From: Myxococcales bacterium SG8_38
GTDB taxonomy: Bacteria > Myxococcota_A > Polyangia > Polyangiales > Houyiibacteriaceae
DNA: 36,624 nucleotides
Assembly: GCA_001303415.1 (NCBI GenBank)
Contig: LJTN01000067.1
Coordinates: 1 to 36,624 of the forward strand
Direction of reading: 5' to 3'
The translations under genes were made by a program, and so were the position numbers. This document shows, in pieces, positions 1 through 8,701 of the stretch. The stretch's first letter is position 1, and each line of letters begins with the position of its first letter. The notes below the pieces were generated by a model that had not been told where the DNA came from, did no database searches, and saw only the letters and a program-made list of their open reading frames with translations.

Positions 1-1587
1 GAGCTGATCGTCTACAACCCTCCCGTCGTCAACGCGGAGCTCGGGATTCGACAGAGCTACATCAAGACAGCGGTTCGCCTCACCCAGGATCTGGTGCGGG
101 CGGGGGTCCCGACCTTGGTCTTCGGCAACACGCGCAATGGCGTCGAGGTGATGCTGAAGTATCTCCGCGACCGGCTGGCCCGCGATCAAATCGATCCGTC
201 CGCAATTCACGCGTACCGCGGGGGGTATCTTCCACAGACCCGCCGGCGCATCGAAGCCGCGTTGCGAGCGGGCCAGATCCGTTGCGTGGTTGCGACCAAT
301 GCCCTCGAGCTCGGCATCGACATCGGGGTGCTCGATGCCGTGGTGTGCGCCGGGTATCCAGGTACGATGGCGGGGCTCTGGCAGCGTTTCGGCCGCGCTG
401 GAAGGCGGCGCGATCTGTCCTTGGCCGTGATGGTCTCTTCCAGCAATCCGGTCGACCAGTACATGGCGCGTCACCCGCGTCAGCTGATCTCGGCACCCAT
501 CGAGCATGCGCGCATCGATCCGGACAACATCGAGATCCTGATCCAACACCTCAAATGCGCGGCGTTCGAGCTTCCTTTCGAGCCGGAAGACGTGTTCGGC
601 GACGTGCCCGATGATGCGTTGGCCGAAGCGTTGGACTACCTCGCGGACCACGGGGTTCTGCACCCCACGTCGACGGCTGCGGGTGCGATGTATCACTGGG
701 CCGCAGACAGCTATCCGGCCAACAACGTCTCACTGAGGAGCGCGAGCTGGGACAACTTCGTGATCATCGATCTCGATGGGAACAGCACCATCGCCGAGAT
801 GGACTGGCGAAGCACGCACACCATGCTCCACGAGCAGGCCATCTACCAGCACGAGGGTGGGCAGTATCAGGTGGAGCGACTCGACTTCGAGAACCACAAG
901 GCCTTCGTACGTCGGGTGAAGCCCGACTACTACACGACGGCGATGACCCACAGCAAGGTCACGGTGTTGGAGGAGGATGACGGCGGAGCGATCGATCTCG
1001 GGGAGGTGCCCCTCGAGGCTGGCCTCGGCGACGTGAGCGTCGTCGAAAAGGTGGTCGGCTACAAGAAGATCAAGTTTCACACGCACGAGAACGTCGGTTA
1101 CGGCGAGGTGCACCTTCCCGAGATGCAGAAGCACACGACGGCCTTCTGGCTCACGTTTCCCGAGGATTTCGTGCGAAGCCAAACGGAGCCACGAGCCGTG
1201 GTCGTCGACGCGCTGCGCGGCTTTTCGAAAGCCATGCACGTGGTCGCTGCGGTGGGGCTCATGGTGGACCCGCATGATCTCGGTCGCACGCTCGGGAGCC
1301 GAAGCGGGGACGACATGCCACCTGGCAAAGGGCAGGGACCGGGATTCGACCCGACCATCTTTCTCTACGACTCTGTCGCGGGGGGAATCGGCTTGGCGTC
1401 TCGGCTCTACGAAGAGCGCGAGGAGCTGCTCCGACGCGCTCGCCACTTGATAGAGAGTTGTGATTGCGAAGAAGGGTGCCCCGGATGCATCGGCCCGGAT
1501 GCTTCTGGCGGTGACGAGCCCGAAGCAGCGCGCAAGCGACTGGTCCTGGGCTTGCTGGATGCAGTGGGCGTGAGCGCTGCTCATTGA
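1..1587 (+). CDS. mrfA: MrfA/YprA-type DEAD/DEAH helicase, C-terminal part (5' truncated by window)
   Basis: The reading frame is open from base 1, so this is the C-terminal part of a larger SF2 helicase; the GTG at 94 is only an internal codon. Helicase domain 2 is visible: motif V (ATNALELGIDIG) and motif VI (QRFGRAGR). The distal half matches the DUF1998 region of the YprA/MrfA family and ends in a four-cysteine cluster (CDCEEGCPGC) that in MrfA binds a metal. MrfA is a 3'-5' DNA helicase that acts with MrfB in excision repair of mitomycin-type damage in Bacillus. The next gene starts 7 bases after the stop and encodes the MrfB-like nuclease, which supports the assignment. The ATP-binding domain 1 lies outside the window. 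Confidence 0.88.
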   Translation, partial: ELIVYNPPVVNAELGIRQSYIKTAVRLTQDLVRAGVPTLVFGNTRNGVEVMLKYLRDRLARDQIDPSAIHAYRGGYLPQTRRRIEAALRAGQIRCVVATNALELGIDIGVLDAVVCAGYPGTMAGLWQRFGRAGRRRDLSLAVMVSSSNPVDQYMARHPRQLISAPIEHARIDPDNIEILIQHLKCAAFELPFEPEDVFGDVPDDALAEALDYLADHGVLHPTSTAAGAMYHWAADSYPANNVSLRSASWDNFVIIDLDGNSTIAEMDWRSTHTMLHEQAIYQHEGGQYQVERLDFENHKAFVRRVKPDYYTTAMTHSKVTVLEEDDGGAIDLGEVPLEAGLGDVSVVEKVVGYKKIKFHTHENVGYGEVHLPEMQKHTTAFWLTFPEDFVRSQTEPRAVVVDALRGFSKAMHVVAAVGLMVDPHDLGRTLGSRSGDDMPPGKGQGPGFDPTIFLYDSVAGGIGLASRLYEEREELLRRARHLIESCDCEEGCPGCIGPDASGGDEPEAARKRLVLGLLDAVGVSAAH

Positions 1588-1594
1588 GCTCGTC

Positions 1595-2812
1595 ATGTCG
1601 ATCAAGCGAAGCCTGGCGCGACTCGCACGAACGACTCCCCGAACGTTGGATGTCGCGAGCGTTCGGGGGGCGCTACCGGGCAAGGTTCACGACACGGAGC
1701 ACGGCGAGCTTCATCTGATCGACGAGTACCTCGAGCCACATCACCATCACGGCAAAGCACCGATCTCGAAGGCGTTGCAGGTGTCGACCGAGCGACTGGC
1801 CCAGCTTGCGCTGGATCCCTCTCTCGAGGGCGTGGACATTCGGCGTGCGCTTTTCCTCGACACTGAAACCACCGGGCTTGCCGGAGGAGCGGGAACTGTG
1901 CCGTTTCTCATTGGAATTGGCTGGTTCGAGGACGAGTCGATGCGGATCCAGCAATTGTTCCTTCCGGAGCTCGGACGGGAGGCGCCGATGCTGCACTGGC
2001 TCCGCGAGCGGTTGACCGAGAGCTCTTGCATCGTGTCCTTCAACGGAAAGACATTCGATTGGCCGCTTCTGCGGAATCGTTTCGTGCTGAACCGAGTGCG
2101 GGCGCCGGTCCTACCACCGCATCTCGATCTGTTGCATTGCGCCCGTCGGATCTTGCGTCCCCGGTTGCGCTCCGTTCGACTGGTCGAGCTGGAACGAAAA
2201 GTGCTGGGGATGTATCGGGAGGACGACATCTCTGGAGCGCTGATACCTCAGCTCTACTTCGACTACCTGGACGGAGGCGATGTTTCGCCCATTGCAAAGG
2301 TGATCGAGCACAACGCCAACGACCTGATTGCATTGGCTGCGCTGGTCGCGGAGCTGGTCGGCCACTTCGACGAGCTGCATGGGAGCGACGATCCGCGAGA
2401 TCACTTGGCATATGCCCGGGTGGCCGAGCGAACGGGGGACCAGGGGAGGGCCCGATCGTTTGCGAGCGCTGCTGCGCTCGGTGGTGGAGACTCGGCGTGC
2501 ACCGTGGGGGCGTGCATGCTGAACGCACGGATGGCGCGACGCGTCGGGGACATCGACGAGGAAGAAGGCGCGCTCTTGCAAGCCCTCGCTGCGGCCGATA
2601 ACGAGATCTTGCGCGGAGCCGTCGAGCTGGAGCTCGCGAAGCTCTACGAGCACCGACGCAAGGATTTGCAGCGCGCCCTGGCACATGCGGCAAGAACCGC
2701 CCCCGCTGAAGGGGCGGAGGCGTCAGAGCGGCGGGTCGCTCGATTGACACGGCGCCTCGGGCGGGCGGCTGAAGTTTTTGCGCGGCCCGCGGGCGGCTTT
2801 GGCACGGGCTGA
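1595..2812 (+). CDS. mrfB: MrfB/YprB-type DEDDh exonuclease with C-terminal TPR-like region
   Basis: This 405-residue protein has an RNase H-like exonuclease fold with the DEDDh residues in place: D89 and E91 (LFLDTETTG), D155 (FNGKTFDWPLL), and H239/D243 (EHNANDLIAL). The H-x3-D spacing is the one described for Bacillus MrfB. After about residue 260 the sequence becomes Ala/Glu-rich helical repeats resembling TPRs. The ATG at 1595 lies 7 bases after the mrfA stop, so the two are probably one operon. In Bacillus, MrfA and MrfB together repair mitomycin C adducts independently of UvrABC. Function here is inferred from the pair. The reading frame ends at a probable terminator. Confidence 0.85.
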   Translation: MSIKRSLARLARTTPRTLDVASVRGALPGKVHDTEHGELHLIDEYLEPHHHHGKAPISKALQVSTERLAQLALDPSLEGVDIRRALFLDTETTGLAGGAGTVPFLIGIGWFEDESMRIQQLFLPELGREAPMLHWLRERLTESSCIVSFNGKTFDWPLLRNRFVLNRVRAPVLPPHLDLLHCARRILRPRLRSVRLVELERKVLGMYREDDISGALIPQLYFDYLDGGDVSPIAKVIEHNANDLIALAALVAELVGHFDELHGSDDPRDHLAYARVAERTGDQGRARSFASAAALGGGDSACTVGACMLNARMARRVGDIDEEEGALLQALAAADNEILRGAVELELAKLYEHRRKDLQRALAHAARTAPAEGAEASERRVARLTRRLGRAAEVFARPAGGFGTG

Positions 2813-2854
2813 CCCGGGGACATCGCGAGCAGCTCGAAATTGAACGGGTTTTTT
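2812..2854 (+). terminator. Probable rho-independent terminator after mrfB
   Basis: ACCCG (2812-2816, overlapping the TGA) can pair with CGGGT (2845-2849), enclosing an inner hairpin CGAG-CAG-CTCG (2826-2836). The 3' arm runs directly into a six-T tract (2849-2854). The stem is short, but the position just after the stop and the T-run in GC-rich DNA support termination of the mrfAB transcript. Confidence 0.45.
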
Positions 2855-2869
2855 CGGCCCCTCCTGGCA

Positions 2870-2898
2870 CTGAAGTTGCTAAGGAAACGTGGCATGGT
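2870..2898 (+). promoter_or_regulatory. Candidate promoter of the Kazal lipoprotein gene
   Basis: CTGAAG (2870-2875) lies 17 bases upstream of CATGGT (2893-2898), and the latter is preceded by TGG, giving an extended -10. The predicted transcript would start near 2905 and carry the GAGAGG ribosome-binding site before the ATG at 2914. The hexamer matches are moderate. Confidence 0.3.
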
Positions 2899-2913
2899 GT
2901 GCGGAGAGGCGCG

Positions 2914-4533
2914 ATGAATCGTTTTCGGATGCTTCGGTTGATGGTAGGTGCCGCCCTTGTTGCGATTTCCGGTTGCGGCGACAGTGGCAGCGAGGCCGGA
3001 CCCATCGAGGGTTTCGTTTGCGGGACCGACGGAAAGACCTACTCGGTCGAAGCGGCGGCCCTAGAAGAGCGCGAAGTCGAGCACCGCGGCCGGTGCGATG
3101 AGCCGATGCAGTGCGATTCGGAAGCGGAGTGCTTCGTCGGAGACCAGTGCACGGGTTGGTGCGTCCCCGGCCCAACGCACTGCAATTGCCCGGGCCTCTT
3201 CGAGCCGGTCTGCGGTGGTGATGGGCGCAACTATATCAACGCGTGTGAAGCGGCTTGCGCGGGGGTTGGCGTCCAGCACCGAGGGTATTGTGACGAGCCC
3301 TCCGGTCAGGGATGCGTCCGTGCGGGGTGCAGCGGCCAACTCTGCGTCGAGGAGGGCGTGGATATCGCAAGCACCTGCGAGTGGCGTCCCGTGTACGAGT
3401 GCTATCAGCAAGCCACCTGCGAGCGGCAGCAGAACGGACAATGTGGTTTCACACCCACGCACGAGCTGGTGGAGTGTCTCGAAAGCTTCGGCGAGGGCAT
3501 GTGCCGCATCGATCCCCGCTGGCAGGATGGATTCGAGGCCGAATGTGAGAGCCCCCAGGTGCCGGGGATCGTGGGCGTGATCGGTGTCGCGCCGCACCAG
3601 ATGATGCAGCTCGGGGAGCCCTTCGAAGCGACCTTCACGCTCTTGGAGCCCGCGGTCTTCGACGCCTCGTACGTGGGGGAGGGCCTTCTATTCTGCGAAG
3701 GCTACCGCACGCTCCTTCGGGGATTTGCGCCGATGACTGCACTTGGCGACTTGGAGTTCACCTGCAGCATTCCTCCCGAAGCGCAGCCCGGCGAGTGTTT
3801 CGACGACTCGGACTGTCCGCCGGGCCACTACTGTGAGCGCTTCATCACTGGGCCTGAGGATGGCGCCGACCCGAGCATTCCCGAGCCGGCACCCGGGGTG
3901 TGCGTGGACCTCTGTGTCCTCATCGATTGCTTGCCCGGGTATGTGTGCGAGGCGGGGCAGTGCATTCCAGTCGGCGATTGTCCGGTGGAGACCCACATTC
4001 GGAGCTTCGAAGGCGAGTGCGTGCCGAAGTGCTACGGGCCGGAACAATGCGACGACGGGCAGCATTGCAATGCACTCGAGGTGTGCCGGCCGGATCCGGC
4101 GTGCCCCGAGTGCGACGTTTGCGTCGGATGGTGCATCCCGCCGGCTGGGGACTGCCGCATTGATGGCTGCGAGGCTGGATGGACTTGTGATTACTGTCAG
4201 ACACCGGATGGAGGCGCGGAGTGGATCTGCCTATCTCCCGAGGCGGGCGCATGTCTGCCTCCCGACGACTGTCGCCCGACCGGTTGCAACGGCGAGATCT
4301 GCGCAAACCAAGACGTGGCGTCTCCTTGCGTCGCGCTACCCGAGTTCGCTTGCTATCAGCAGTTTGGCGAATGCGAGCTTCAGCCGTGGGGCCAGTGCGG
4401 CTGGACACCGACGCGGGAGCTCGACCAGTGCCTTTCCGAGTTCGATTGTCGCGCCACGGGCTGTGGCGAGGGGGACTACTGCACCTATTGCTGGGTTGGC
4501 TGGGAATGCATCCCTGAAGGCGCGGTCTGCTGA
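2914..4533 (+). CDS. Cys-rich lipoprotein with Kazal-like domain and eight-cysteine repeats
   Basis: The ATG at 2914 is preferred to the GTG at 2899 because GAGAGG sits just upstream. The product (539 aa) begins with a lipoprotein signal peptide ending in a lipobox (AISGC, Cys21), so it should be anchored in the envelope. A Kazal-like domain lies at about residues 90-126 (PVCGGDGRNY, then a spaced Cys pattern ending HRGYC), preceded by a degenerate second copy at 34-61. Two copies of an eight-cysteine module (about 134-188 and 453-506) share the pattern C-Y-Q-Q, then QCG-(F/W)-TPT-x-EL-x2-CL. A third Cys motif (CxxGC...CxYC...W) is also duplicated near the C terminus. Kazal domains inhibit serine proteases in animals. 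Whether this protein inhibits a protease is unknown. Confidence 0.8.
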   Translation: MNRFRMLRLMVGAALVAISGCGDSGSEAGPIEGFVCGTDGKTYSVEAAALEEREVEHRGRCDEPMQCDSEAECFVGDQCTGWCVPGPTHCNCPGLFEPVCGGDGRNYINACEAACAGVGVQHRGYCDEPSGQGCVRAGCSGQLCVEEGVDIASTCEWRPVYECYQQATCERQQNGQCGFTPTHELVECLESFGEGMCRIDPRWQDGFEAECESPQVPGIVGVIGVAPHQMMQLGEPFEATFTLLEPAVFDASYVGEGLLFCEGYRTLLRGFAPMTALGDLEFTCSIPPEAQPGECFDDSDCPPGHYCERFITGPEDGADPSIPEPAPGVCVDLCVLIDCLPGYVCEAGQCIPVGDCPVETHIRSFEGECVPKCYGPEQCDDGQHCNALEVCRPDPACPECDVCVGWCIPPAGDCRIDGCEAGWTCDYCQTPDGGAEWICLSPEAGACLPPDDCRPTGCNGEICANQDVASPCVALPEFACYQQFGECELQPWGQCGWTPTRELDQCLSEFDCRATGCGEGDYCTYCWVGWECIPEGAVC

Positions 4534-4558
4534 TGCGCTCGGTCGGATTGGCTCGCCC

Positions 4559-4575
4559 CTTGCGGCCGCCGCAAG
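4559..4575. terminator. Hairpin between convergent genes, possible bidirectional terminator
   Basis: A perfect 7-bp inverted repeat CTTGCGG-CCG-CCGCAAG lies between the lipoprotein stop and the osmC stop, which converge. No T-tract follows on either strand, so intrinsic termination is uncertain. Confidence 0.3.
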
Positions 4576-4590
4576 CACCTCAGCTTCACG

Positions 4591-5040
4591 TCACGCGGAT
4601 GGCGCCACCTCGATGACCGTCGTCACCGAGTTCGCGATGAAGCAGTGCTTGTGGGCGTTCTGATGGAGCCAGTCCAGTTTTTCTTGGCTGGGGGGCTCGC
4701 CTCCCCAGGCGACCTTGGGCCGTAGCAAGACTCTCGTGATCGCGATCCGCTTCTGCCCATTGCGCTCCATGACGCCTACGGCGTCATCTTCATAGTGGTC
4801 GACGACCAGCCCATCGCGGGCTGCCAGCGCCAGGAAGGTCAACATGTGGCAGCTCGACAACGCAGCGACGAACGCTCGCTCCGGATCGACCAGCGCGGGG
4901 TTCCCGAAGTACTGCGGAGCGGCGGAAGCCAGCACCTCGCTACCCCCCTCGAACCGCCACACGTGATCGCGGCGGTAGCCTTCGTGCGTGAACTCCGCCT
5001 CCTCCCGCATCCACCGAACCGTCACCCGATGCTCACTCAT
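4591..5040 (-). CDS. OsmC/Ohr family peroxiredoxin-like protein
   Basis: This 149-residue protein has the OsmC fold with the two redox cysteines in family positions: C64 in the SSCHMLTF helix and C133 in KHCFIANS. Members reduce organic hydroperoxides with thiol cofactors in the cytoplasm. The pattern, including SSCH and the C-terminal KHCFIANSV, fits the OsmC/YhfA branch better than Ohr, but the exact subfamily cannot be fixed by eye. The ATG at 5040 has AGGAG-type sequence about 8-14 bases upstream. The gene lies downstream of dus on the same strand but is separated from it by a probable terminator, so it is likely transcribed from its own promoter. Confidence 0.85.
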   Translation of the reverse strand: MSEHRVTVRWMREEAEFTHEGYRRDHVWRFEGGSEVLASAAPQYFGNPALVDPERAFVAALSSCHMLTFLALAARDGLVVDHYEDDAVGVMERNGQKRIAITRVLLRPKVAWGGEPPSQEKLDWLHQNAHKHCFIANSVTTVIEVAPSA

Positions 5041-5114
5041 AGGGACACTCTCCTATCCTCCAACCACCTGAAATCAAAGCACTTCTCACCGGAAAATCGC
5101 AACGGTTCGTCTCC

Positions 5115-5175
5115 AAAAAAGCCCAATGATTGCTCGCTGCGATCTTTTGATGAGAGATGGTGTGATTTCATTGGG
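5115..5175 (-). terminator. Rho-independent terminator after dus (long-loop hairpin plus T6)
   Basis: On the minus strand CCCAATGA (5175-5168) pairs with TCATTGGG (5129-5122) and is followed, after one C, by six T residues (5120-5115). The 38-base loop is unusually long and AT-rich for this genome and contains CTC/GAG pairing. It ends the dus transcript about 75 bases before the osmC start. A leader or attenuator role for osmC is an alternative. Confidence 0.6.
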
Positions 5176-5197
5176 TTGCAGGGCAAGAGAGTGTCCC

Positions 5198-6373
5198 CTA
5201 GCCGCCGGCGGGGTCGACGTGGAGGGGTGGGGTGGCGTCGGTCAGGCGATTTTGGAGGAAGCCGGCGGGGAGGGAGACCTTCTGGCGGCCGGCAGTCTTG
5301 CCGCGCGGCACGCGCATGGCGTCGGGTGGGAAGGGCTCGTGGGAATCGGCCGACCCGAGCACGTCCTCGAGCTCCTTCAGCGACCGCACCCGCGTGAGCC
5401 GAGACCGAAGCTCGGCGCTGCCCCGAAAGCCCTTGGTGTACCAGCTGCTGTGTCGCCGGAACATGCGCATGGCCGGCGCTTCACCCGCCCATTCACTGAG
5501 CAGCGTTGCATGCTCGAGGGCGATGCTGGCGACCTCGCCGAAGCTCGGAGGATCCTGTGGCTCGCGTCCTTCGAAGACGTCGGCAAGGTCCCGAAAAAGC
5601 CAGGGCCGTCCGAGACAGCCGCGACCGATCACCACCCCGTCGCAACCGGTTGCGCGCATCATTCGAAGCGCGTCGTGCGCTTCCCAGATGTCTCCGTTGC
5701 CAAGCACCGGAATGGTCCGAACGCTTTGCTTCAGGTCATAAATCGCATCCCATCTTGCCTCTCCGTCGTAGAGCTGGGCTGCGGTACGCGCGTGGAGCGC
5801 CACCGCCCCACATCCCTCTTCCTCCGCGATTCGTCCCGCGTCTCGATACGTGAGCAGCTCGTCATCGATACCGATCCGGAATTTGATGGTGACTGGAATC
5901 GCGCCAGCGTTGCTCACCGCTGCCCGCACGATGCTCGAGAGCAGCCGTGGCTTCGCGGGAATAGCCGAGCCTCCGCCCTTGCGGGTCACCTTGGGCACGG
6001 GACACCCGAAGTTCATGTCGATGTGATCGACATGCCCCTCACCCACGAGCCACTTCACCGCTTCCCCCACGTAGTAGGGGTCTACACCGTAGAGCTGCAA
6101 GCTCCGCGGCGATTCGTCTTCGCCAAACTCTGCAAGCATCACAGCCTTCGCTCGGCCCTCGACCAATGGCCGCGCCGTCACCATCTCGCTCACGTAGAGG
6201 CCGGCGCCGAAACGCCTGCAAATGGAGCGAAAGGGCCAGTTGGTCACGCCGGCCATGGGCGCCAGCACGACGGGCGGCCAGACCGACAACGGTCCGAGTG
6301 GGATCGCCGAGAACTCGCCGGGGCGCGCGACCGGTACGTCGCGATTGATCTCGCTCTTGTAAAACCGGCTCAT
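5198..6373 (-). CDS. dusB: tRNA-dihydrouridine synthase (DusB-like)
   Basis: This is an FMN-dependent Dus-family enzyme that reduces uridine to dihydrouridine in the tRNA D-loop using NADPH. Visible signatures are the barrel start VLAPMAGVTNWPFR, the catalytic cysteine C124 in the DMNFGCPVPKVTRKGGGSA segment, the phosphate-binding LGNGDI motif and the VVIGRGCLGRPW motif. From the ATG at 6373 the protein has 391 residues, somewhat longer than usual, with a Pro/Arg-rich tail of about 40 residues. A TTG at 6421 would instead overlap the upstream stop by four bases (TTGA) and add 16 residues; the start is not certain. It is probably co-transcribed with the upstream amidotransferase. Confidence 0.88.
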   Translation of the reverse strand: MSRFYKSEINRDVPVARPGEFSAIPLGPLSVWPPVVLAPMAGVTNWPFRSICRRFGAGLYVSEMVTARPLVEGRAKAVMLAEFGEDESPRSLQLYGVDPYYVGEAVKWLVGEGHVDHIDMNFGCPVPKVTRKGGGSAIPAKPRLLSSIVRAAVSNAGAIPVTIKFRIGIDDELLTYRDAGRIAEEEGCGAVALHARTAAQLYDGEARWDAIYDLKQSVRTIPVLGNGDIWEAHDALRMMRATGCDGVVIGRGCLGRPWLFRDLADVFEGREPQDPPSFGEVASIALEHATLLSEWAGEAPAMRMFRRHSSWYTKGFRGSAELRSRLTRVRSLKELEDVLGSADSHEPFPPDAMRVPRGKTAGRQKVSLPAGFLQNRLTDATPPLHVDPAGG

Positions 6374-6417
6374 GGGTGCATCCACTCTCGAAAAGAGAAA
6401 GCCCTCGTGCTTCGAAG

Positions 6418-7269
6418 TCAATTGACGACGGACAGGTGGCGGTGACCTGTGGTGCGCAAGAGCTTCATTCGCCAGTCGACCCCAATGAGCTCGCCAGGCT
6501 CGAGCCTGAGCCAGATGTTCTCACCCTGGATCACCTCACTCGAGAAAATGAGGTGGTTTACGTACCCGCTCTCGGAAGGCGACTCGCACTCCGCCGCCAA
6601 GCTCGGGCAAGTATCGCGGTCGGCGCAACGGGTCTTGTACGTCGACCAAAAGAGCTCCTTTCCACCCTCGGCTGCGACCATCGTCGTGCCATCGGTCACG
6701 ATGGTCGTGAGCAATGAAGGCTCATTGTCGGGGTTCACGTCACAGATCGCGCGCACATGCTCGAGCGTCGACTTCAGCGCCATCGTCGTCTCTTCCACGC
6801 CAATCCGACCCGAGAGCGGCCCGTGTTGCGACAAGTGCGTCAAAAACAGAAAGAACAGCACCTCACTGTCCGTCTCCCCGAGAATGTAACGGCGAAGCCG
6901 CGGCGCAACTCGTTGAACGAGCTCGGCCCTGTGCTTTGGAAAGTCCTGGACGTCGCCGTTGTGCGCCATGACCCACTTCCCATACTGAAAGGGGTGGCAA
7001 TTCAAAACCGAGCTTTCACCCGTAGTTGCGCGGCGGACGTGGGCCAGCACAGTTTCGGACGCCACGATGCCGCTGACACGGCGGAAGAGCGCGCAGTCGA
7101 TTGCAGTGGTTGGGCTTCGTGTGATGTGGGGGGCGCCGTCCACATAGAAGGCCACGCCCCAGCCGTCCCGGTGGTTGCTGCTCTGGGCGCCCAACGCGTT
7201 GTCGGCGTCCATTAGGGACCGATGCACCTGGCTCTGGATCACGCTGCGAAATCCAAACAAGCGACACAT
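6418..7269 (-). CDS. Class II glutamine amidotransferase (YafJ/GATase_4 type)
   Basis: The protein (283 aa) starts MCRLFGFRS. After removal of Met, Cys becomes the N-terminal nucleophile of class II (Ntn-type) glutamine amidotransferases. Further family motifs are HRDGWGVAFY, LAHVRRATTG and MAHNGDV. There is no synthase domain, as in stand-alone YafJ/EgtC-like proteins. These hydrolyse glutamine or a gamma-glutamyl amide. No ergothioneine genes are nearby, so an EgtC role is not supported and the substrate is unknown. The ATG at 7269 has GGTGGG just upstream. It diverges from the carboxylase operon across a 64-base gap. Confidence 0.85.
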   Translation of the reverse strand: MCRLFGFRSVIQSQVHRSLMDADNALGAQSSNHRDGWGVAFYVDGAPHITRSPTTAIDCALFRRVSGIVASETVLAHVRRATTGESSVLNCHPFQYGKWVMAHNGDVQDFPKHRAELVQRVAPRLRRYILGETDSEVLFFLFLTHLSQHGPLSGRIGVEETTMALKSTLEHVRAICDVNPDNEPSLLTTIVTDGTTMVAAEGGKELFWSTYKTRCADRDTCPSLAAECESPSESGYVNHLIFSSEVIQGENIWLRLEPGELIGVDWRMKLLRTTGHRHLSVVN

Positions 7270-7333
7270 AACCCACCTATTTTGACACGAACCATGGCGC
7301 GGTGCTCGCTCCGCTTCTCAGGAGGACGAGCCG

Positions 7334-8701
7334 GTGTTAAGGTGCGCGCCCGTGAACCAATTCCGGCGTCTTTTCATTGCGAACCGTGGCGAGGTGGCGG
7401 CTCGTATCGCGAGGACCTGCGATGTGCTCGGCATCACTCCGGTCTTCGGAACGTCGGAGGCCGATCGGGAAGCGCCCTACCTACGTGGGCGGGAGCGGGT
7501 CGTGCTCGGCCCCGCCAGAGCGAGCGAGAGCTACCTGGCCAGAGAGCGAATCGTGCAAGCGGCCGTGCAGGCGCAATGCAGCGCGCTTCATCCGGGCTGG
7601 GGGTTCCTGGCGGAGGATCCGCTATTCGCCTCGCTGTGCGAGGCGCATGGCGTCACCTTCATCGGTCCGCCTGCTGCGGTGATGGAGAAGCTCGGAAGGA
7701 AGACCCCGGCCAAACGGGCGATGGCCGCCGCCGGCCTGAAGCTGATTCCTGGCAGCGATGGCGTGCTTCGAGACCTCGACCAGGCGAGACGGGTCGCCGC
7801 AGCCACCGGCTTTCCCGTCTTGTTGAAGGCGGAGAGCGGCGGCGGCGGCCGCGGCATGCGCGTGGTGCGTGACCCGGCCGACATCCAAGAGGCGTACGAA
7901 TCCGCACAGGCGGAGGCGCTGGCGAGCTTTGCCGACGAGCGCCTCTACTTGGAGAAGCTGATCGAAGGAGGGCGCCACGTGGAAATCCAGCTTCTGGCTG
8001 ACAAGTACGGCCACGTCGTGCACCTCGGTGAGCGGGATTGCTCGGTCCAGCGCAAGCATCAGAAGCTGATCGAAGAGTCACCTGCGCTCGTGCTGAGTGA
8101 CGAGGAAAGAGAGCAGACGCTCGCTGCCGCCGTGGTTGCCGCGCGTGCCATCGGCTACGTCGGAGCGGGCACGATGGAGTTCTTGCTCGACGAAGGCGGG
8201 GAGCTCCGCTTCATGGAGATGAACGCGCGTCTTCAAGTGGAGCATCCGGTGACGGAGATGCGGTGCGGAATCGATTTGGTCGAGGCGCAGATCCGAATCG
8301 CGGCTGGCGAGCCCCTTTGGTTCTCGCAGGACGACGTCGTGCTCAAAGGACACGCAATCGAGTGCCGTATCAACGCCGAAGACCCATCCAACCAGTTCTT
8401 GCCGAGCCCAGGCGTCATCGAACGCTGGGAAACCAGCGCGGAAAGCGACGAATGCATTCGAGTCGATACGCATGTGGAGTCCGGCTACGAGGTTCCGCCC
8501 CACTACGACAGCCTCGTTTGCAAGGTCATTGCATGGGCGGAGGATCGCGATGCGGCTTGCGACCGCGTGGTGGACGCCTTGCGGCGCATCCGCTGTGAAG
8601 GCATCTCCACGACGATCCCAATGCACTTGGCCGTCTTGAGCTCCGAGGAGTTCCGCCAGAACCGATACGACACGCGCGCCGTTCCGGGGTGGAGAGGCTG
8701 A
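7334..8701 (+). CDS. Biotin carboxylase subunit of acyl-CoA carboxylase
   Basis: The product (455 aa) matches AccC-type biotin carboxylases in length and motifs: N-terminal [23 protein letters not shown], the glycine-rich ATP-grasp loop GGGGRGMR and the active-site segment [14 protein letters not shown]. It uses ATP and bicarbonate to carboxylate biotin on the carrier protein. There is no fused carrier or transferase domain; these are the next two genes. Two starts compete. GTG 7334 has a perfect AGGAGG 8 bases upstream. GTG 7352 matches the family start better ([12 protein letters not shown]) and has an extended -10 (TGTTAAGGT, hexamer at 7338-7343) 8 bases before it. The stop overlaps the next ATG by one base. 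Confidence 0.92.
   Translation: MLRCAPVNQFRRLFIANRGEVAARIARTCDVLGITPVFGTSEADREAPYLRGRERVVLGPARASESYLARERIVQAAVQAQCSALHPGWGFLAEDPLFASLCEAHGVTFIGPPAAVMEKLGRKTPAKRAMAAAGLKLIPGSDGVLRDLDQARRVAAATGFPVLLKAESGGGGRGMRVVRDPADIQEAYESAQAEALASFADERLYLEKLIEGGRHVEIQLLADKYGHVVHLGERDCSVQRKHQKLIEESPALVLSDEEREQTLAAAVVAARAIGYVGAGTMEFLLDEGGELRFMEMNARLQVEHPVTEMRCGIDLVEAQIRIAAGEPLWFSQDDVVLKGHAIECRINAEDPSNQFLPSPGVIERWETSAESDECIRVDTHVESGYEVPPHYDSLVCKVIAWAEDRDAACDRVVDALRRIRCEGISTTIPMHLAVLSSEEFRQNRYDTRAVPGWRG
7338..7343 (+). promoter_or_regulatory. Extended -10 candidate (TGT-TAAGGT) for the carboxylase operon
   Basis: TAAGGT preceded by TGT lies 8 bases before GTG 7352, the spacing expected if transcription begins at or next to that codon. 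The same hexamer occurs before the starts at 12010 and 15537. Confidence 0.4.

Noticed and set aside
5126-6445. Long plus-strand frame opposite dus
   Set aside because: It is a high-GC shadow: the minus strand carries the complete Dus motifs, while this frame has no recognisable domain and is rich in Arg/Pro/His.
6418-7269. Ergothioneine EgtC assignment for the amidotransferase
   Set aside because: The fold matches, but no egtB, egtD or egtA-like genes lie in the window, so only the broad class is supported.
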